Positions 26,468 to 35,207 of a stretch of DNA of 64,000 nucleotides are shown piece by piece. The translations under genes were made by a program, and so were the position numbers. This DNA comes from Pseudomonas sp. HOU2. GTDB lineage: Bacteria > Pseudomonadota > Gammaproteobacteria > Pseudomonadales > Pseudomonadaceae. Every line of letters starts with the position of its first letter. Positions within the stretch are counted from its first letter, which is position 1. The stretch is from NCBI RefSeq assembly GCF_040729435.1, contig NZ_CP160398.1, forward strand, positions 1,054,001-1,118,000, written 5' to 3'. The notes beneath the pieces are model-generated. The model searched no databases. It saw nothing but the letters and a program-made list of their open reading frames with translations, and was not told the origin of the DNA.

Positions 26468-27365
26468 GAGAGTGGGTGGTTGTCGGGTTCAGGCGTTCGC
26501 GCAGAAATTCGACCAGCGCCTGCACCGGCCGCGAGGCCTGGCGATGCTGCGGGTACACCGCCGACAGGGTCAGCGGTTCGGGGCGGTAGTCGTCGAGCAC
26601 CGGCAGCAGCCTCCCGTCCTTCAGCGCCGCGCCAACGATGAACGTCGGCAGATAGGTAATCCCCATGCCCTGCACCGCCGCATCACGCAGCAGCTCGCCA
26701 TTGTTCACCCGCATGCGCCCGGTGACGTTGACCAGCAGCGGCTTGCCCTGCCCCGCGTTGAAGCGCCACTGCACCGAACGTCCGTGGCCGTATGGCAGGC
26801 AATCGTGGCTGTGCAGGTCTTCGGGGTTGAGCGGTGTGCCACGTTCGGCCAGATACGCGGGGCTGGCGCAATACACCCGTTCGATGGCGGCGATGCGTCG
26901 GGCGATCAACGTCGAGTCTTCCAGCACACCGATGCGCAGCGCCAGGTCGTAGCCTTCGCCGAGCAGGTCCACCGGGCGGTCGCTCAAATCCACCTCCACG
27001 GTGACATCGCGATAGCGCTGCAGGAACAGCGGCAGCAGACACCCCAGATGCGCCACGGCAAACGACAGCGGTGCACTGACGCGAATGGTCCCGCGCGGCT
27101 CGGCAGTCTGCCCGGCGATGCCCTGCTCGACCTGTTCGACTTCGCCCAGCAGACGCAGCGCCGACTCGTAGTAGCTCTGGCCCAGTGGCGTGACGTCGAG
27201 GCGTCGGGTGGAACGGTTCAACAGCCGCACACCGAGGCGCTCTTCGAGCTGCATCAAACGGCGGCTGACGAACTGCTTGGACAGGCCCAACTGATCGGCC
27301 GCAGCAGTGAAACTGCCGGAGTCCATGACCTGGCAAAAAATACGCATGTCTTCGAACGGGTTCAT
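26463..27365 (-). CDS. LysR-family transcriptional regulator
   Basis: 300 residues from the ATG at 27365 (an upstream start at 27389 adds eight residues). The N-terminal winged helix-turn-helix is clear: SGSFTAAADQLGLSKQFVSRRLMQLEERLG (helix region about 14-45), and LLNRSTRRLDVT is the usual linker. An effector-binding domain follows. It is divergent from the esterase gene at 27495, with 129 bp between, the classic LysR arrangement for control of the neighbour. Its last codons and stop lie in a REP-type repeat. Confidence 0.9.
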   Translation of the reverse strand: MNPFEDMRIFCQVMDSGSFTAAADQLGLSKQFVSRRLMQLEERLGVRLLNRSTRRLDVTPLGQSYYESALRLLGEVEQVEQGIAGQTAEPRGTIRVSAPLSFAVAHLGCLLPLFLQRYRDVTVEVDLSDRPVDLLGEGYDLALRIGVLEDSTLIARRIAAIERVYCASPAYLAERGTPLNPEDLHSHDCLPYGHGRSVQWRFNAGQGKPLLVNVTGRMRVNNGELLRDAAVQGMGITYLPTFIVGAALKDGRLLPVLDDYRPEPLTLSAVYPQHRQASRPVQALVEFLRERLNPTTTHSL

Positions 27366-27494
27366 TGTCACTCTCTGGTAGACAGTCAAACGCTTTATAG
27401 CCGCTTTTTCACTTTTCGACAGCTCATTAATCTGTGCTCACGGTTTGAAAACAGCCCGACATAACACCAATAACTTTCGAAAATGGAATTGAGC
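27366..27494. promoter_or_regulatory. Divergent promoter region, LysR regulator / esterase
   Basis: 129 bp between the divergent starts. It holds an A+T-rich stretch, but no -10/-35 pair stood out. LysR proteins normally bind T-N11-A sites in such gaps; I could not single one out with confidence. Confidence 0.4.
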
Positions 27495-28511
27495 ATGAAC
27501 ATCAAAAAAACCCTGGCCGCATCCCTCCTCGCCCTCTCCATCGGCAATGCTTTCGCGGTTGGCAGCCCGGGAGTGGAACACCAGACCCAGGCCTTCCTCG
27601 AAGCCCTCGCCGCCGGCGGTAGCAAACCGTTGGAGCAACTGAGCCCGAAGGATGCCCGTGCGGTGCTGACCGGTGCGCAAGCGTCGGTACAAGTCGACCT
27701 GTCCGGAGTTGAAGTCAGCGACAAGGCAATCAAGGTCGATGGTCAGACGATCAACCTCAAAGTGGTGCGGCCGGCCAAGGTCAAAGGTGAATTGCCGGTG
27801 TTCATGTTCTTCCACGGTGGCGGTTGGGTGTTGGGCGATTACCCGACCCACCAGCGCCTGATTCGCGATCTGGTGGTCGGCTCTGGAGCGGTCGCGGTGT
27901 ACGTCGATTACACGCCGTCGCCGGAAGCACAGTACCCGACAGCGATCAACCAGGCCTATGCGGCGACCCAATGGGTCGCGGAAAACGGCAAGCAGATCGG
28001 GGTCGACGGTAAGCGTCTGGCGGTGGCCGGCAACAGTGTCGGCGGCAACATGGCGGCGGTCGTGGCGCTGATGGCCAAGGAACAGCAAACCCCGGCCCTG
28101 CGCTTCCAGCTGCTGATGTGGCCGGTGACCAACGCGCAGTTCGACGATGCGTCGTACCAGCAGTTTGCCGAGGGCCATTTCCTCACCAAAGGCATGATGC
28201 AGTGGTTCTGGGACAACTACACCACCAACCCGGCCGAGCGCGCACAGATCCACGCCTCGCCACTGAACGCCAGCAGCGAACAGCTCAAGGGCCTGCCCGC
28301 CGCGCTGGTGCAGACCGCCGAATTCGACGTGTTGCGCGACGAAGGTGAAGGTTACGCACGGCATCTGGATGCAGCCGGTGTGCCGGTGACGTCGGTGCGT
28401 TACAACGGGATGATTCATGACTTTGGCTTGCTCAATCCGCTGAGTCAGATTCCCGAAGTGAAAGCGGCCGTGCGCCAGGCCGCGGCTGAGCTGAAGACGC
28501 ATCTGAACTGA
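27495..28511 (+). CDS. Exported alpha/beta hydrolase, hormone-sensitive-lipase family
   Basis: 338 residues from the ATG at 27495 (GGAA seven bases upstream; an alternative ATG at 27483 adds four residues). A signal peptide of about 22 residues ends NAFA. The oxyanion-hole motif FHGGGWVLGD, nucleophile elbow GNSVGGN, and the Asp and His of the triad in FDVLRDEGE and IHDFGLL are all visible. This marks an esterase of the HSL (family IV) type, here probably periplasmic or secreted. It is likely controlled by the divergent LysR protein. A strong terminator follows. Confidence 0.9.
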   Translation: MNIKKTLAASLLALSIGNAFAVGSPGVEHQTQAFLEALAAGGSKPLEQLSPKDARAVLTGAQASVQVDLSGVEVSDKAIKVDGQTINLKVVRPAKVKGELPVFMFFHGGGWVLGDYPTHQRLIRDLVVGSGAVAVYVDYTPSPEAQYPTAINQAYAATQWVAENGKQIGVDGKRLAVAGNSVGGNMAAVVALMAKEQQTPALRFQLLMWPVTNAQFDDASYQQFAEGHFLTKGMMQWFWDNYTTNPAERAQIHASPLNASSEQLKGLPAALVQTAEFDVLRDEGEGYARHLDAAGVPVTSVRYNGMIHDFGLLNPLSQIPEVKAAVRQAAAELKTHLN

Positions 28512-28521
28512 GGCCCCCTCA

Positions 28522-28554
28522 CTCGCCACACCTGACAGTGTGGCGAGTTTTTTG
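28522..28554 (+). terminator. Rho-independent terminator of the esterase gene
   Basis: An 11-bp stem (ACTCGCCACAC/GTGTGGCGAGT) with a six-base loop is followed by TTTTTT, 10 bp after the esterase stop codon. Confidence 0.92.
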
Positions 28555-28567
28555 TCTGCAAGAACCC

Positions 28568-28676
28568 TTGTGGTGAGGGGATTCATCCCCGATGGGTTGC
28601 GAAGCGACCCCGCCGCTAACCAGAAAGGCAGGGGACTGCTGCGCAGTCCATCGGGGATGAATCCCCTCACCACAAA
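28568..28676. repeat. REPIN
   Basis: Arms TTGTGGTGAGGGGATTCATC (28568) and the inverse ending CCTCACCACAA (28676) surround a centre that itself contains GGGGACTGCTGCGCAGTCC. It lies between the esterase terminator and the channel gene. Confidence 0.85.
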
Positions 28677-28718
28677 AGCCTCTTCAACACCAACGTTCAT
28701 GCAGTTCCGGAGATCGCC

Positions 28719-30146
28719 ATGTCCATCCTCCTCACTCACCCCCTGTCCTGGAGCGCCGCCCTGCTGCTGCTCGACGCGCTGCTCTGGCACCTCGCCCCGT
28801 TCAAGCATCGCGCACCGAGAGTCGGCATTCGCCTGGCGCTGTTTCTGGGGTTCAGCGCATTGATCATCAACGCCGAGATCAGCCCGTTGCAGGCGCCGCT
28901 GTTCGCTGACGACCGGGTGATGCAACTGGGCGCGACCGCGCTGGGGATTGTCTGGTGGGTGTACGCTGCGCGGGTGCTCACCGAGGTGATCGGCCTGATC
29001 CTGATGCGGCGTATCGGCCACAGCGGTCGGCTGTTGCAGGACGTGATCGGCGCGCTGGTGTTTCTGGCGGCGATCGTCGCGGCCGCCGGCTATGTACTGG
29101 AACTGCCGGTCAAAGGTTTGCTGGCGACTTCCGGGGTGGTGGCGATCGTCGTTGGTCTGGCGTTGCAAAGCACCTTGAGCGACGTGTTCTCGGGGATCGT
29201 GCTCAACACCACCAAGCCGTATCAGGTGGACGACTTCGTGGTGATCGACGGTGTCGAGGGCAAGGTCATCGACATCGACTGGCGCGCCACGCATCTGTTG
29301 ACCAGCACCGGCACCCTGGCCGTGGTGCCGAACTCGGTGGCGGCCAAGGCGAAGATCGTCAATCTCAGTCGCCCGACTAACCTGCATGGCGTCTCGATCA
29401 GCATCAAGGTGCCGAATCACATTCGCCCGCGGCGGGTGCTCGACGCCCTCGACCGCACCTTGCAGGGCAGCAGCAGCCTGCTGCTCAATCCGCCGCCCAA
29501 AGCCGTGTTGAAAGAGGCCGGTGAAGAGATGTCCGAATACGTTGCCAGCGGCTTCATCAGTGAACTGGGCAAGAAAGGCGAAGTGCGCAATCAACTGTTC
29601 GACCTCGCCCACCGGCATCTCGAAGCGGCAGGTATTTCCCGGCACCCTGATGGCGTGATCGAACCCTCGACCCGCGCCCGGGCGTTGCTCGATGAAGTGA
29701 AAATCTTCCGCTCGCTGAGTCATGAGGAACGTGATCGCCTCGCCGAATCGATGGTCGCGCAGCAGTACGCGGCCGGTCAGGTGGTGCTGGATCTGGATGA
29801 AGTGCCCGACAGTCTGTTTGTCATCGCCACTGGCGTGGTCAGTGCAACCGTGCCCGATGGCAGCGGACAGACCGAGGCCGGGCGCATGGGGCCGAGCGAG
29901 GTCATGGGCGAACAGAGCATCCTCGCCGATACGCCGTCGCAAGCGACGTTCACCGCACTGACATCAAGCATCATCTACCGCCTCGACAAAGCCCTGACCC
30001 GTCAGTGCATGGAACAGCGCAGCGAAGTCGGCCAGGCGTTGAACAAATTGCAAGCCGTGCGACAGCAGAACAGCCGGCTGGCGTTGATGGCCAAACCGGT
30101 GGCGGTGCGCAAGGGTGGTTTTCTGGCTTGGCTGCAAAAACGCTAG
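28719..30146 (+). CDS. MscS-family mechanosensitive channel with C-terminal cyclic-nucleotide-binding domain
   Basis: 475 residues. About four N-terminal helices lead to the pore-lining TM3-like segment GVVAIVVGLALQSTLSDVFSG (about 138-158). The MscS beta domain follows with DFVVIDGVEGKVIDIDWR and the VVPNSVAAKAKIVN strand. From about residue 330 there is a cNMP-binding beta barrel: IFRSLSHEERDRLAE, ATGVVSATV, and GEQSILADTPSQATFTA as the phosphate-binding cassette. The cassette lacks the usual E-x8-R-A(A/S/T) arginine; its TPSQATF suggests an altered or absent ligand. It is an osmotic or ligand-modulated inner-membrane channel. Confidence 0.87.
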   Translation: MSILLTHPLSWSAALLLLDALLWHLAPFKHRAPRVGIRLALFLGFSALIINAEISPLQAPLFADDRVMQLGATALGIVWWVYAARVLTEVIGLILMRRIGHSGRLLQDVIGALVFLAAIVAAAGYVLELPVKGLLATSGVVAIVVGLALQSTLSDVFSGIVLNTTKPYQVDDFVVIDGVEGKVIDIDWRATHLLTSTGTLAVVPNSVAAKAKIVNLSRPTNLHGVSISIKVPNHIRPRRVLDALDRTLQGSSSLLLNPPPKAVLKEAGEEMSEYVASGFISELGKKGEVRNQLFDLAHRHLEAAGISRHPDGVIEPSTRARALLDEVKIFRSLSHEERDRLAESMVAQQYAAGQVVLDLDEVPDSLFVIATGVVSATVPDGSGQTEAGRMGPSEVMGEQSILADTPSQATFTALTSSIIYRLDKALTRQCMEQRSEVGQALNKLQAVRQQNSRLALMAKPVAVRKGGFLAWLQKR

Positions 30147-30173
30147 CCCTGTCAAACAGGTGAACGCCAAACC

Positions 30174-30270
30174 TTGTGGCGAGGGAGCTTGCTCCCGCTT
30201 GAGTGCGCAGCGCTCACAAGATTTCGGGGACTGCTGCGCAGCCCAGCGGGAGCAAGCTCCCTCGCCACAG
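30174..30270. repeat. REPIN
   Basis: Arms TTGTGGCGAGGGAGCTTGCT from 30174 and the inverse ending CCTCGCCACAG at 30270. It is the same class as the element at 21141-21245. Confidence 0.85.
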
Positions 30271-30305
30271 AGGATGGTGGATTGCGCCACTTTTTACTGC
30301 ACATG

Positions 30306-30332
30306 AAAATGCCCGCAATCAAGCGGGCACTT
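30306..30332 (-). terminator. Rho-independent terminator of the hydrolase operon
   Basis: On the minus strand an AAGTGCCCGC/GCGGGCATTTT hairpin with a T-run lies 14 bp past the stop codon of the isochorismatase-like gene. Confidence 0.8.
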
Positions 30333-30345
30333 TCAGTTCAAGCAA

Positions 30346-30969
30346 TTACTTGGCCGTGAACTTGGTGTAGCTGTTGATCAGGTTACGATAGTTCGGCAGG
30401 CGTTCGGACAGCAGATGCGCCAGGCCTTCCATGTCGTTACGCCAGTCGCCTTGCAGCTCGCACGCCACCGAGAACCAGTTCAGCAAGTGTGCACCGGCCG
30501 CCGACATCCGCGCCCACGCCGCTTGTTGCACGGTGGTGTTGAAGGTGCCGGAAGAATCGGTAACCACGAACACTTCGAAACCTTCGGCGATGGCCGACAG
30601 GGTCGGGAATGCCACGCAAACGTCCGTCACCACACCGGCGATGATCAGTTGCTTGCGGCCGGTGGCCTTGATTGCCTTGACGAAGTCTTCGTTGTCCCAG
30701 GCATTGATCTGGCCTGGGCGCTGAATGAACGGTGCATCGGGGAATTGCTCGCGCAGTTCAGGCACGATCGGGCCGTTCGGGCCGGCGTCGAAACTGGTGG
30801 TGAGGATGGTCGGCAGCTTGAAGAACTTGGCGATGTCGCCCAGCGCCAGCACGTTGTTCTTGAACTCGTTGGGGGTGAAGTCCTGCACCAGCGAGATCAG
30901 ACCGGTCTGGTGATCGACCAGCAGCACGACCGCATCATCTTTGTTCAGACGCTTGTAGGGAACGCTCAT
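30346..30969 (-). CDS. Isochorismatase-family (YcaC-like) cysteine hydrolase
   Basis: 207 residues from the ATG at 30969 with AAGGAG upstream; the longer open frame to 31149 runs into the next gene and is rejected. It has LLVDHQTGL at the N-terminus (catalytic Asp), and the nucleophile Cys in GVVTDVCVAFPTLSA (about residue 118) after the cis-peptide-type VVT. Length and sequence match the YcaC subgroup, whose physiological substrate is unknown. It is the last gene of a minus-strand run with an amidohydrolase, an ABM-domain protein and DoxX. Confidence 0.9.
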   Translation of the reverse strand: MSVPYKRLNKDDAVVLLVDHQTGLISLVQDFTPNEFKNNVLALGDIAKFFKLPTILTTSFDAGPNGPIVPELREQFPDAPFIQRPGQINAWDNEDFVKAIKATGRKQLIIAGVVTDVCVAFPTLSAIAEGFEVFVVTDSSGTFNTTVQQAAWARMSAAGAHLLNWFSVACELQGDWRNDMEGLAHLLSERLPNYRNLINSYTKFTAK

Positions 30970-31036
30970 GGGAAACTCCTTGGGATGGATGTTGCAGGAA
31001 GCGCCGTGCCGGTTGGCCGGCGCTTTTTTGTAGGGA

Positions 31037-32875
31037 TCAGAAAGCGAAACAGGAACAGCCGAACGCGCCCCAGAAACCGGCGAAGTCGCTGACCGGTGCG
31101 TTCGACAGTCGGGCCTTTTCATGGCTGTGCGCGTGCACCGCGCAGGCACCGACGCACTGGTGCACCTGCGCCTGCAAAGGCGAGTTCGGGCGCCAGTGGC
31201 CCGGCACTTTGACCACCGGCGACCAGTCCGGCAGCACGGGGATCGAGCGTGGACCGAGGTCTTCGAAATCGCCGGCGGCGTAGACGATCTTGCCGCCGAC
31301 CACGGTCAGCACCGACTCGATCCACTTGATCGCTTCTTCCTCGACATGGAAGAAGTCCGCACTCAGCGCCGCCAGATCCGCCAGTTGCCCGACCTTGATC
31401 TGGCCCTTCTTGCCCTGCTCGGAGGAAAACCAGGCGCTGCCGTGGGTGAACAGTTCCAGCGCGGTGGTGCGTGGCAGACCTTCTTCGTACAAGGCCAGGC
31501 CGCCGACGGTGCGGCCGCTGACCATCCAGTACAGCGAGGTCCACGGGTTGTAGCTGGACACCCGCGTGGCGTCGGTACCGGCGCCCACCGGCACGCCTTC
31601 GGCAAGCATGCGTTTGATCGGCGGCGTGGCTTCGGCGGCTTTCGCGCCGTAACGGTCGACGAAGTATTCGCCCTGGAACGCCATGCGATCCTGAATCGCG
31701 ATACCGCCACCCAGCGCCCTCACCCGTTCGATGTTCTGCGGGGTGATGGTTTCGGCGTGGTCGAAGAACCACGGCAGACCGTTGAACGGAATGTCGCGAT
31801 TGACCTTCTCGAACACGTCGAGCATGCGGCTGATCGACTCGTTGTACGTGGCGTGCAAACGGAACGGCCAGCGCTGCTCGACCAGATGGCGCACCACCGG
31901 TTCCAGCTCCTGCTCCATGGTCTGCGGCAGGTCCGGGCGCGGTTCGAGGAAGTCTTCGAAGTCGGCGGCGGAGAACACCAGCATCTCGCCGGCGCCGTTG
32001 TGCCGCAGGTAATCGTCGCCCTGGTGCAACTTGACGCTGCCGGTCCAGTTCTGAAAGTCGGCCAGCTCTTCTTTGGGCTTCTGGGTGAACAGGTTGTAGG
32101 CGATGCGCACGGTCAACTGGTCGTCCTTGGCCAGTTGCTCGATCACCTGATAGTCGTCGGGATAATTCTGGAAACCACCGCCGGCATCGATCGCGCTGGT
32201 CAGGCCGAGGCGATTGAGTTCACGCATGAACTGGCGGGTCGAGTTGACCTGATATTCCAGCGGCAGCTTCGGCCCCTTGGCCAGCGTCGAGTACAGAATC
32301 ATCGCGTTGGGTTTTGCCACCAGCATGCCGGTCGGGTTGCCGTTGGCATCACGCACGATCTCGCCGCCCGGCGGGTTCGGCGTGTCGCGGGTGTAACCGG
32401 CGACGCGCAGTGCGGCGCGGTTGAGCAGCGCGCGGTCGTACAGGTGCAGAACGAACACCGGGGTGTCCGGCGCCGCCTGGTTGAGTTCTTCAAGGGTCGG
32501 CATGCGTTTTTCGGCGAACTGGAATTCGTTCCAGCCACCGACCACACGCACCCATTGCGGAGTCGGCGTACGGTCGGCCTGTTCCTTGAGCATGCGCAGT
32601 GCATCGGCCAGCGACGGCACGCCTTCCCAACGCAGTTCGAGATTGTAGTTGAGGCCGCCACGGATCAGGTGCAGGTGCGAGTCGTTGAGGCCGGGGATCA
32701 CGCAGCGCCCGTGCAGGTCGATCACTTGCGTGGCTGCACCGCGCAGGGCCATGGCCTGGGTGTCGTTGCCAACGACGACAAAGCGGCCGTCCTTGATCGC
32801 CACGGCACTGGCCAGCGGCTTGCTGCGGTCTACGGTATGAAATTGGCCATTGAACAGAATCAGATCGGCGTTCAT
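31037..32875 (-). CDS. Amidohydrolase of the YtcJ-like family with a Cys/His-rich tail
   Basis: 612 residues, ATG at 32875 with AAGGAA upstream. The metal-dependent hydrolase fold is shown by VIPGLNDSHLHLIRGG (first metal histidines), RLHATYNESISR, FFDHAETIT and the aspartate in VGAGTDATRVSSYNPW. Beyond the catalytic domain comes a 60-residue tail with two clusters, CVGACAVHAHSH and FGCSCFAF, that could bind metal. The family acts on cyclic amides or carbamates, but substrates are mostly unknown. It lies 67 bp upstream of the isochorismatase-like gene and 30 bp downstream of the ABM gene, so the products may work in one catabolic step series. Confidence 0.88.
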   Translation of the reverse strand: MNADLILFNGQFHTVDRSKPLASAVAIKDGRFVVVGNDTQAMALRGAATQVIDLHGRCVIPGLNDSHLHLIRGGLNYNLELRWEGVPSLADALRMLKEQADRTPTPQWVRVVGGWNEFQFAEKRMPTLEELNQAAPDTPVFVLHLYDRALLNRAALRVAGYTRDTPNPPGGEIVRDANGNPTGMLVAKPNAMILYSTLAKGPKLPLEYQVNSTRQFMRELNRLGLTSAIDAGGGFQNYPDDYQVIEQLAKDDQLTVRIAYNLFTQKPKEELADFQNWTGSVKLHQGDDYLRHNGAGEMLVFSAADFEDFLEPRPDLPQTMEQELEPVVRHLVEQRWPFRLHATYNESISRMLDVFEKVNRDIPFNGLPWFFDHAETITPQNIERVRALGGGIAIQDRMAFQGEYFVDRYGAKAAEATPPIKRMLAEGVPVGAGTDATRVSSYNPWTSLYWMVSGRTVGGLALYEEGLPRTTALELFTHGSAWFSSEQGKKGQIKVGQLADLAALSADFFHVEEEAIKWIESVLTVVGGKIVYAAGDFEDLGPRSIPVLPDWSPVVKVPGHWRPNSPLQAQVHQCVGACAVHAHSHEKARLSNAPVSDFAGFWGAFGCSCFAF

Positions 32876-32905
32876 CGCAGTTCCTTTCGAGTAGATGAAT
32901 GGGGT

Positions 32906-33532
32906 TCAGCGTGACGGCTGTTTCGCCGGTTCGAGGTGGGCATGGGCCTGGCCGGCCTCCAGCCACGGCGCGAACAATCGGGTCACGCGGGGCATGAACA
33001 CGTACACCACCGACAGGACGATGGTCAGGGTGATCAGGAACGTGGCGACCACGTAGTTGGCAAGCAGCGGGTGCAGCTTGAGCAGCGGCCCCCAGATCAG
33101 CGGCACCAGCAGCGTGTGCGGCAGAATCACCAACAGGGTGATCACCGCTTGCTTCCAGCGCGGCGGCGGCTTCGCGGCATCGGCCAGCGGCGCGAACCAG
33201 AATTCGTTGACCGGTGCGACTTCAGTCTGGTCGCCATCGGCGAGCATCGGCGCCGCCTCATCCACCAGCGCCTGACGCTGCGGCGATTCCAGCCACAGCT
33301 GCATGGCCTCGGTGGAGCAAAAGCGCAGGACGCAGGTGTAGGTGTCGAGACCGGCCAGTTTGCCGCGCACCACGTCGACCCCGAGGTGACCGTCGCGCTG
33401 CCCGGCGACCCGGACGATGTTGCGCAACCATGCTTCGTAAGGCTGTTCAAACCCGGCCTTGACCCGGTGCTTGACGATCAGGGTCACGGTTTCACCGACC
33501 CCCGGTGCTTTTGGACTCAGGGCTTCAGGCAT
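32906..33532 (-). CDS. Antibiotic-biosynthesis-monooxygenase-domain protein with two membrane helices
   Basis: 208 residues from the ATG at 33532, overlapping the DoxX gene by 8 bp. The first 110 residues have the ferredoxin-like ABM fold (TLIVKHRVKAGFEQPYEAWL, then GHLGVDVVRG and the strand YTCVLRF). Two hydrophobic helices (about 135-158 and 168-190) anchor it in the inner membrane. This fused form is common in proteobacteria. It probably works with DoxX in redox or quinone chemistry, but no substrate can be named. Confidence 0.82.
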   Translation of the reverse strand: MPEALSPKAPGVGETVTLIVKHRVKAGFEQPYEAWLRNIVRVAGQRDGHLGVDVVRGKLAGLDTYTCVLRFCSTEAMQLWLESPQRQALVDEAAPMLADGDQTEVAPVNEFWFAPLADAAKPPPRWKQAVITLLVILPHTLLVPLIWGPLLKLHPLLANYVVATFLITLTIVLSVVYVFMPRVTRLFAPWLEAGQAHAHLEPAKQPSR

Positions 33533-33941
33533 AACGCAGCACTCCGGGCAGACGAACATTGAGCGCCAGGCGTCCCGGCCCGGCGATAAACACAGTGGCG
33601 AACAGGATCAACAGCAACCAGCCGAACTGCCCCTCGGCCACACTCCATTGCGGATGCACGACCAGCAGCGCCACCAGCAGAACAAAGAGAATAGGCAAGC
33701 AGGCCAATCGCGCCAGCACCCCGCCGACGATCAGCAGCGGACAGAGGACTTCAGCGAAAATCGCCAGACAGAGCGTGAGGTGCGCGCCGAGGTGGAACGG
33801 GTCTTCGATCTGCTGCAATTGCGCGTTGAAGTTCAACAGCTTGGGCAAACCGTGGACCCACAGCAGGAACAGTCCGCCGCTGACCCGCAGAAACAGCAGA
33901 CCGATATCCTGTGCCTGTTCATCGCGTGGTGATGCGCTCAT
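33525..33941 (-). CDS. DoxX-family membrane protein
   Basis: 138 residues, four membrane helices. The first helix contains FLRVSGGLFLLWVHGLPKL, the usual DoxX start with a conserved arginine and G-L-P-K-like turn; the second holds AEVLCPLLIVGG. It is the first gene of the four-gene minus-strand run. DoxX proteins are linked to thiosulfate oxidation or membrane redox stress, but this member is uncharacterised by sequence. Confidence 0.85.
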   Translation of the reverse strand: MSASPRDEQAQDIGLLFLRVSGGLFLLWVHGLPKLLNFNAQLQQIEDPFHLGAHLTLCLAIFAEVLCPLLIVGGVLARLACLPILFVLLVALLVVHPQWSVAEGQFGWLLLILFATVFIAGPGRLALNVRLPGVLRYA

Positions 33942-34011
33942 GACCCTACCCTTTAATCCTTATCGGGTTGAATCATGCTCCTTGCAGGCGCAGGAAAATT
34001 GGATGGATGTG

Positions 34012-34092
34012 CTGTAGGAGCTGCCGCAGGCTGCGATCTGTTGATTTTGTTGTTGAAGATCAAAAGATCGCAGCCTTCGGCAGCTCCTACGC
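34012..34092. repeat. Inverted repeat of the GATCGCAGC REP class
   Basis: CTGTAGGAGCTGCCGCAGGC at 34012 pairs with the inverse GCCTTCGGCAGCTCCTAC near 34092, enclosing CTGCGATCTGTTGAT and ATCAAAAGATCGCAG. It separates the DoxX operon from the LysR gene upstream. Confidence 0.8.
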
Positions 34093-34102
34093 AGAGAAGA
34101 TG

Positions 34103-35026
34103 TCAGGCGGGTGGGATATCCAGCGGCGCCGCCATGAACTGGCTGATCCGCGAGCGCAGCCAGCGCTCGGCCGGGTCGTTGTCGTGCACCCCGCTCCAGG
34201 CCATCGACAGCTGGGCGGCGTCGATCGGGAACGGTGGATCTTCAGCGCGCAACGCGCAGCCTTCGACCAGCGCACACGCGGCGTAGTCCGGCACGGTGGC
34301 AATCATTTCGGTGCCGGCCAGCAGCGCACGCAACCCGCTGAACTGCGGCACACCGAGCACCACGCGCCGACGGCGGCCGAGCTTGGCCAGGTCCAGGTCG
34401 ATGTTGCCGCTCAAGTCACCGGAGAACGACACCATCGCGTGCGGGCGCTCGCAGTATTCGTCGAGGGTCAACGGCCCGGGGCGGTCGTCGCCGCGCAGGA
34501 CCTTGCAGGGAATGTCGCGCAGTTTCTTGCGCTTGGCGTTGGCCGGCAGATCGGTGGTGTAGCTGACCCCGACCGAGATTTCCCCGGACGCGAGCAACGC
34601 CGGCATCAACAGATAGTTTGCGCGGCGCACCACTACGACAATCCCCGGGGCCTCTTGCTGAAGCTTGCGCAGCAGCGGCGGAAACAGACCGAACTCGGCG
34701 TCGTCCGACAGGCCGATGCGGAACACGTCGCAACTGCTCGCCGGGTCAAATTCCTTGGCCCGACTGACTGCGCCCGAGATTACGTCCATCGCCGGTTGCA
34801 GCTCCTGCAGAATCGCCAGCGCGCGGGCGGTCGGTTCCATGCTGCGGCCGTTGCGCAGCAGCAACGGATCATCGAACAGGTCGCGCAACCGCCCCAGCGC
34901 GGCGCTGACTGCCGGTTGGCCCATGAACAGTTTTTCGGCGACGCGGGTCAGGTTCTTTTCGAACATCAGCGCTTCGAAAATCACCAGCAGGTTCATGTCG
35001 ACGCGACGCAGATCGTTACGGTTCAT
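34103..35026 (-). CDS. LysR-family transcriptional regulator (NodD-like)
   Basis: 307 residues from the ATG at 35026. The winged helix-turn-helix reads NLTRVAEKLFMGQPAVSAALGRLRDLF (about 26-53), and the N-terminus RRVDMNLLVIFEALM is characteristic of the NodD/LeuO-like branch. Effector domain strands include DVFRIGLSDDAEF. It is on the same strand and upstream of the DoxX-amidohydrolase operon, separated by a REP, and divergent from the AraC-type gene at 35208, so it may control either. Confidence 0.88.
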   Translation of the reverse strand: MNRNDLRRVDMNLLVIFEALMFEKNLTRVAEKLFMGQPAVSAALGRLRDLFDDPLLLRNGRSMEPTARALAILQELQPAMDVISGAVSRAKEFDPASSCDVFRIGLSDDAEFGLFPPLLRKLQQEAPGIVVVVRRANYLLMPALLASGEISVGVSYTTDLPANAKRKKLRDIPCKVLRGDDRPGPLTLDEYCERPHAMVSFSGDLSGNIDLDLAKLGRRRRVVLGVPQFSGLRALLAGTEMIATVPDYAACALVEGCALRAEDPPFPIDAAQLSMAWSGVHDNDPAERWLRSRISQFMAAPLDIPPA

Positions 35027-35207
35027 GGGCTGCAATTCCTTCTAAGACCAGTCGCAAGTGCTGAGCACTTTACCCGATCAACGGCGGTTTGCATCCGGGT
35101 CAGGCCTGCGAATTAACAACGATTAACTCGTCAGCCTGCCCCTCCCGTCTTAACAATGAAGGCCTCTGCGCAGCGTTGTTTTTGCCCCCACGACACGGAC
35201 TTTGGCC
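35027..35207. promoter_or_regulatory. Divergent promoter region, LysR / AraC regulators
   Basis: 181 bp between two regulator genes. The stretch near 35110-35160 is A+T-rich compared with the flanks. No unambiguous -10/-35 pair or palindrome was recognised. Confidence 0.35.

Noticed and set aside
27438..29942. 834-codon minus-strand open frame
   Set aside because: Spans a terminator and a REPIN and is antisense to the esterase and channel genes, both with clear motifs.
31121..32914. 597-codon plus-strand open frame
   Set aside because: It is antisense to the well-supported amidohydrolase gene and has no family resemblance; long shadows are common in GC-rich genes.
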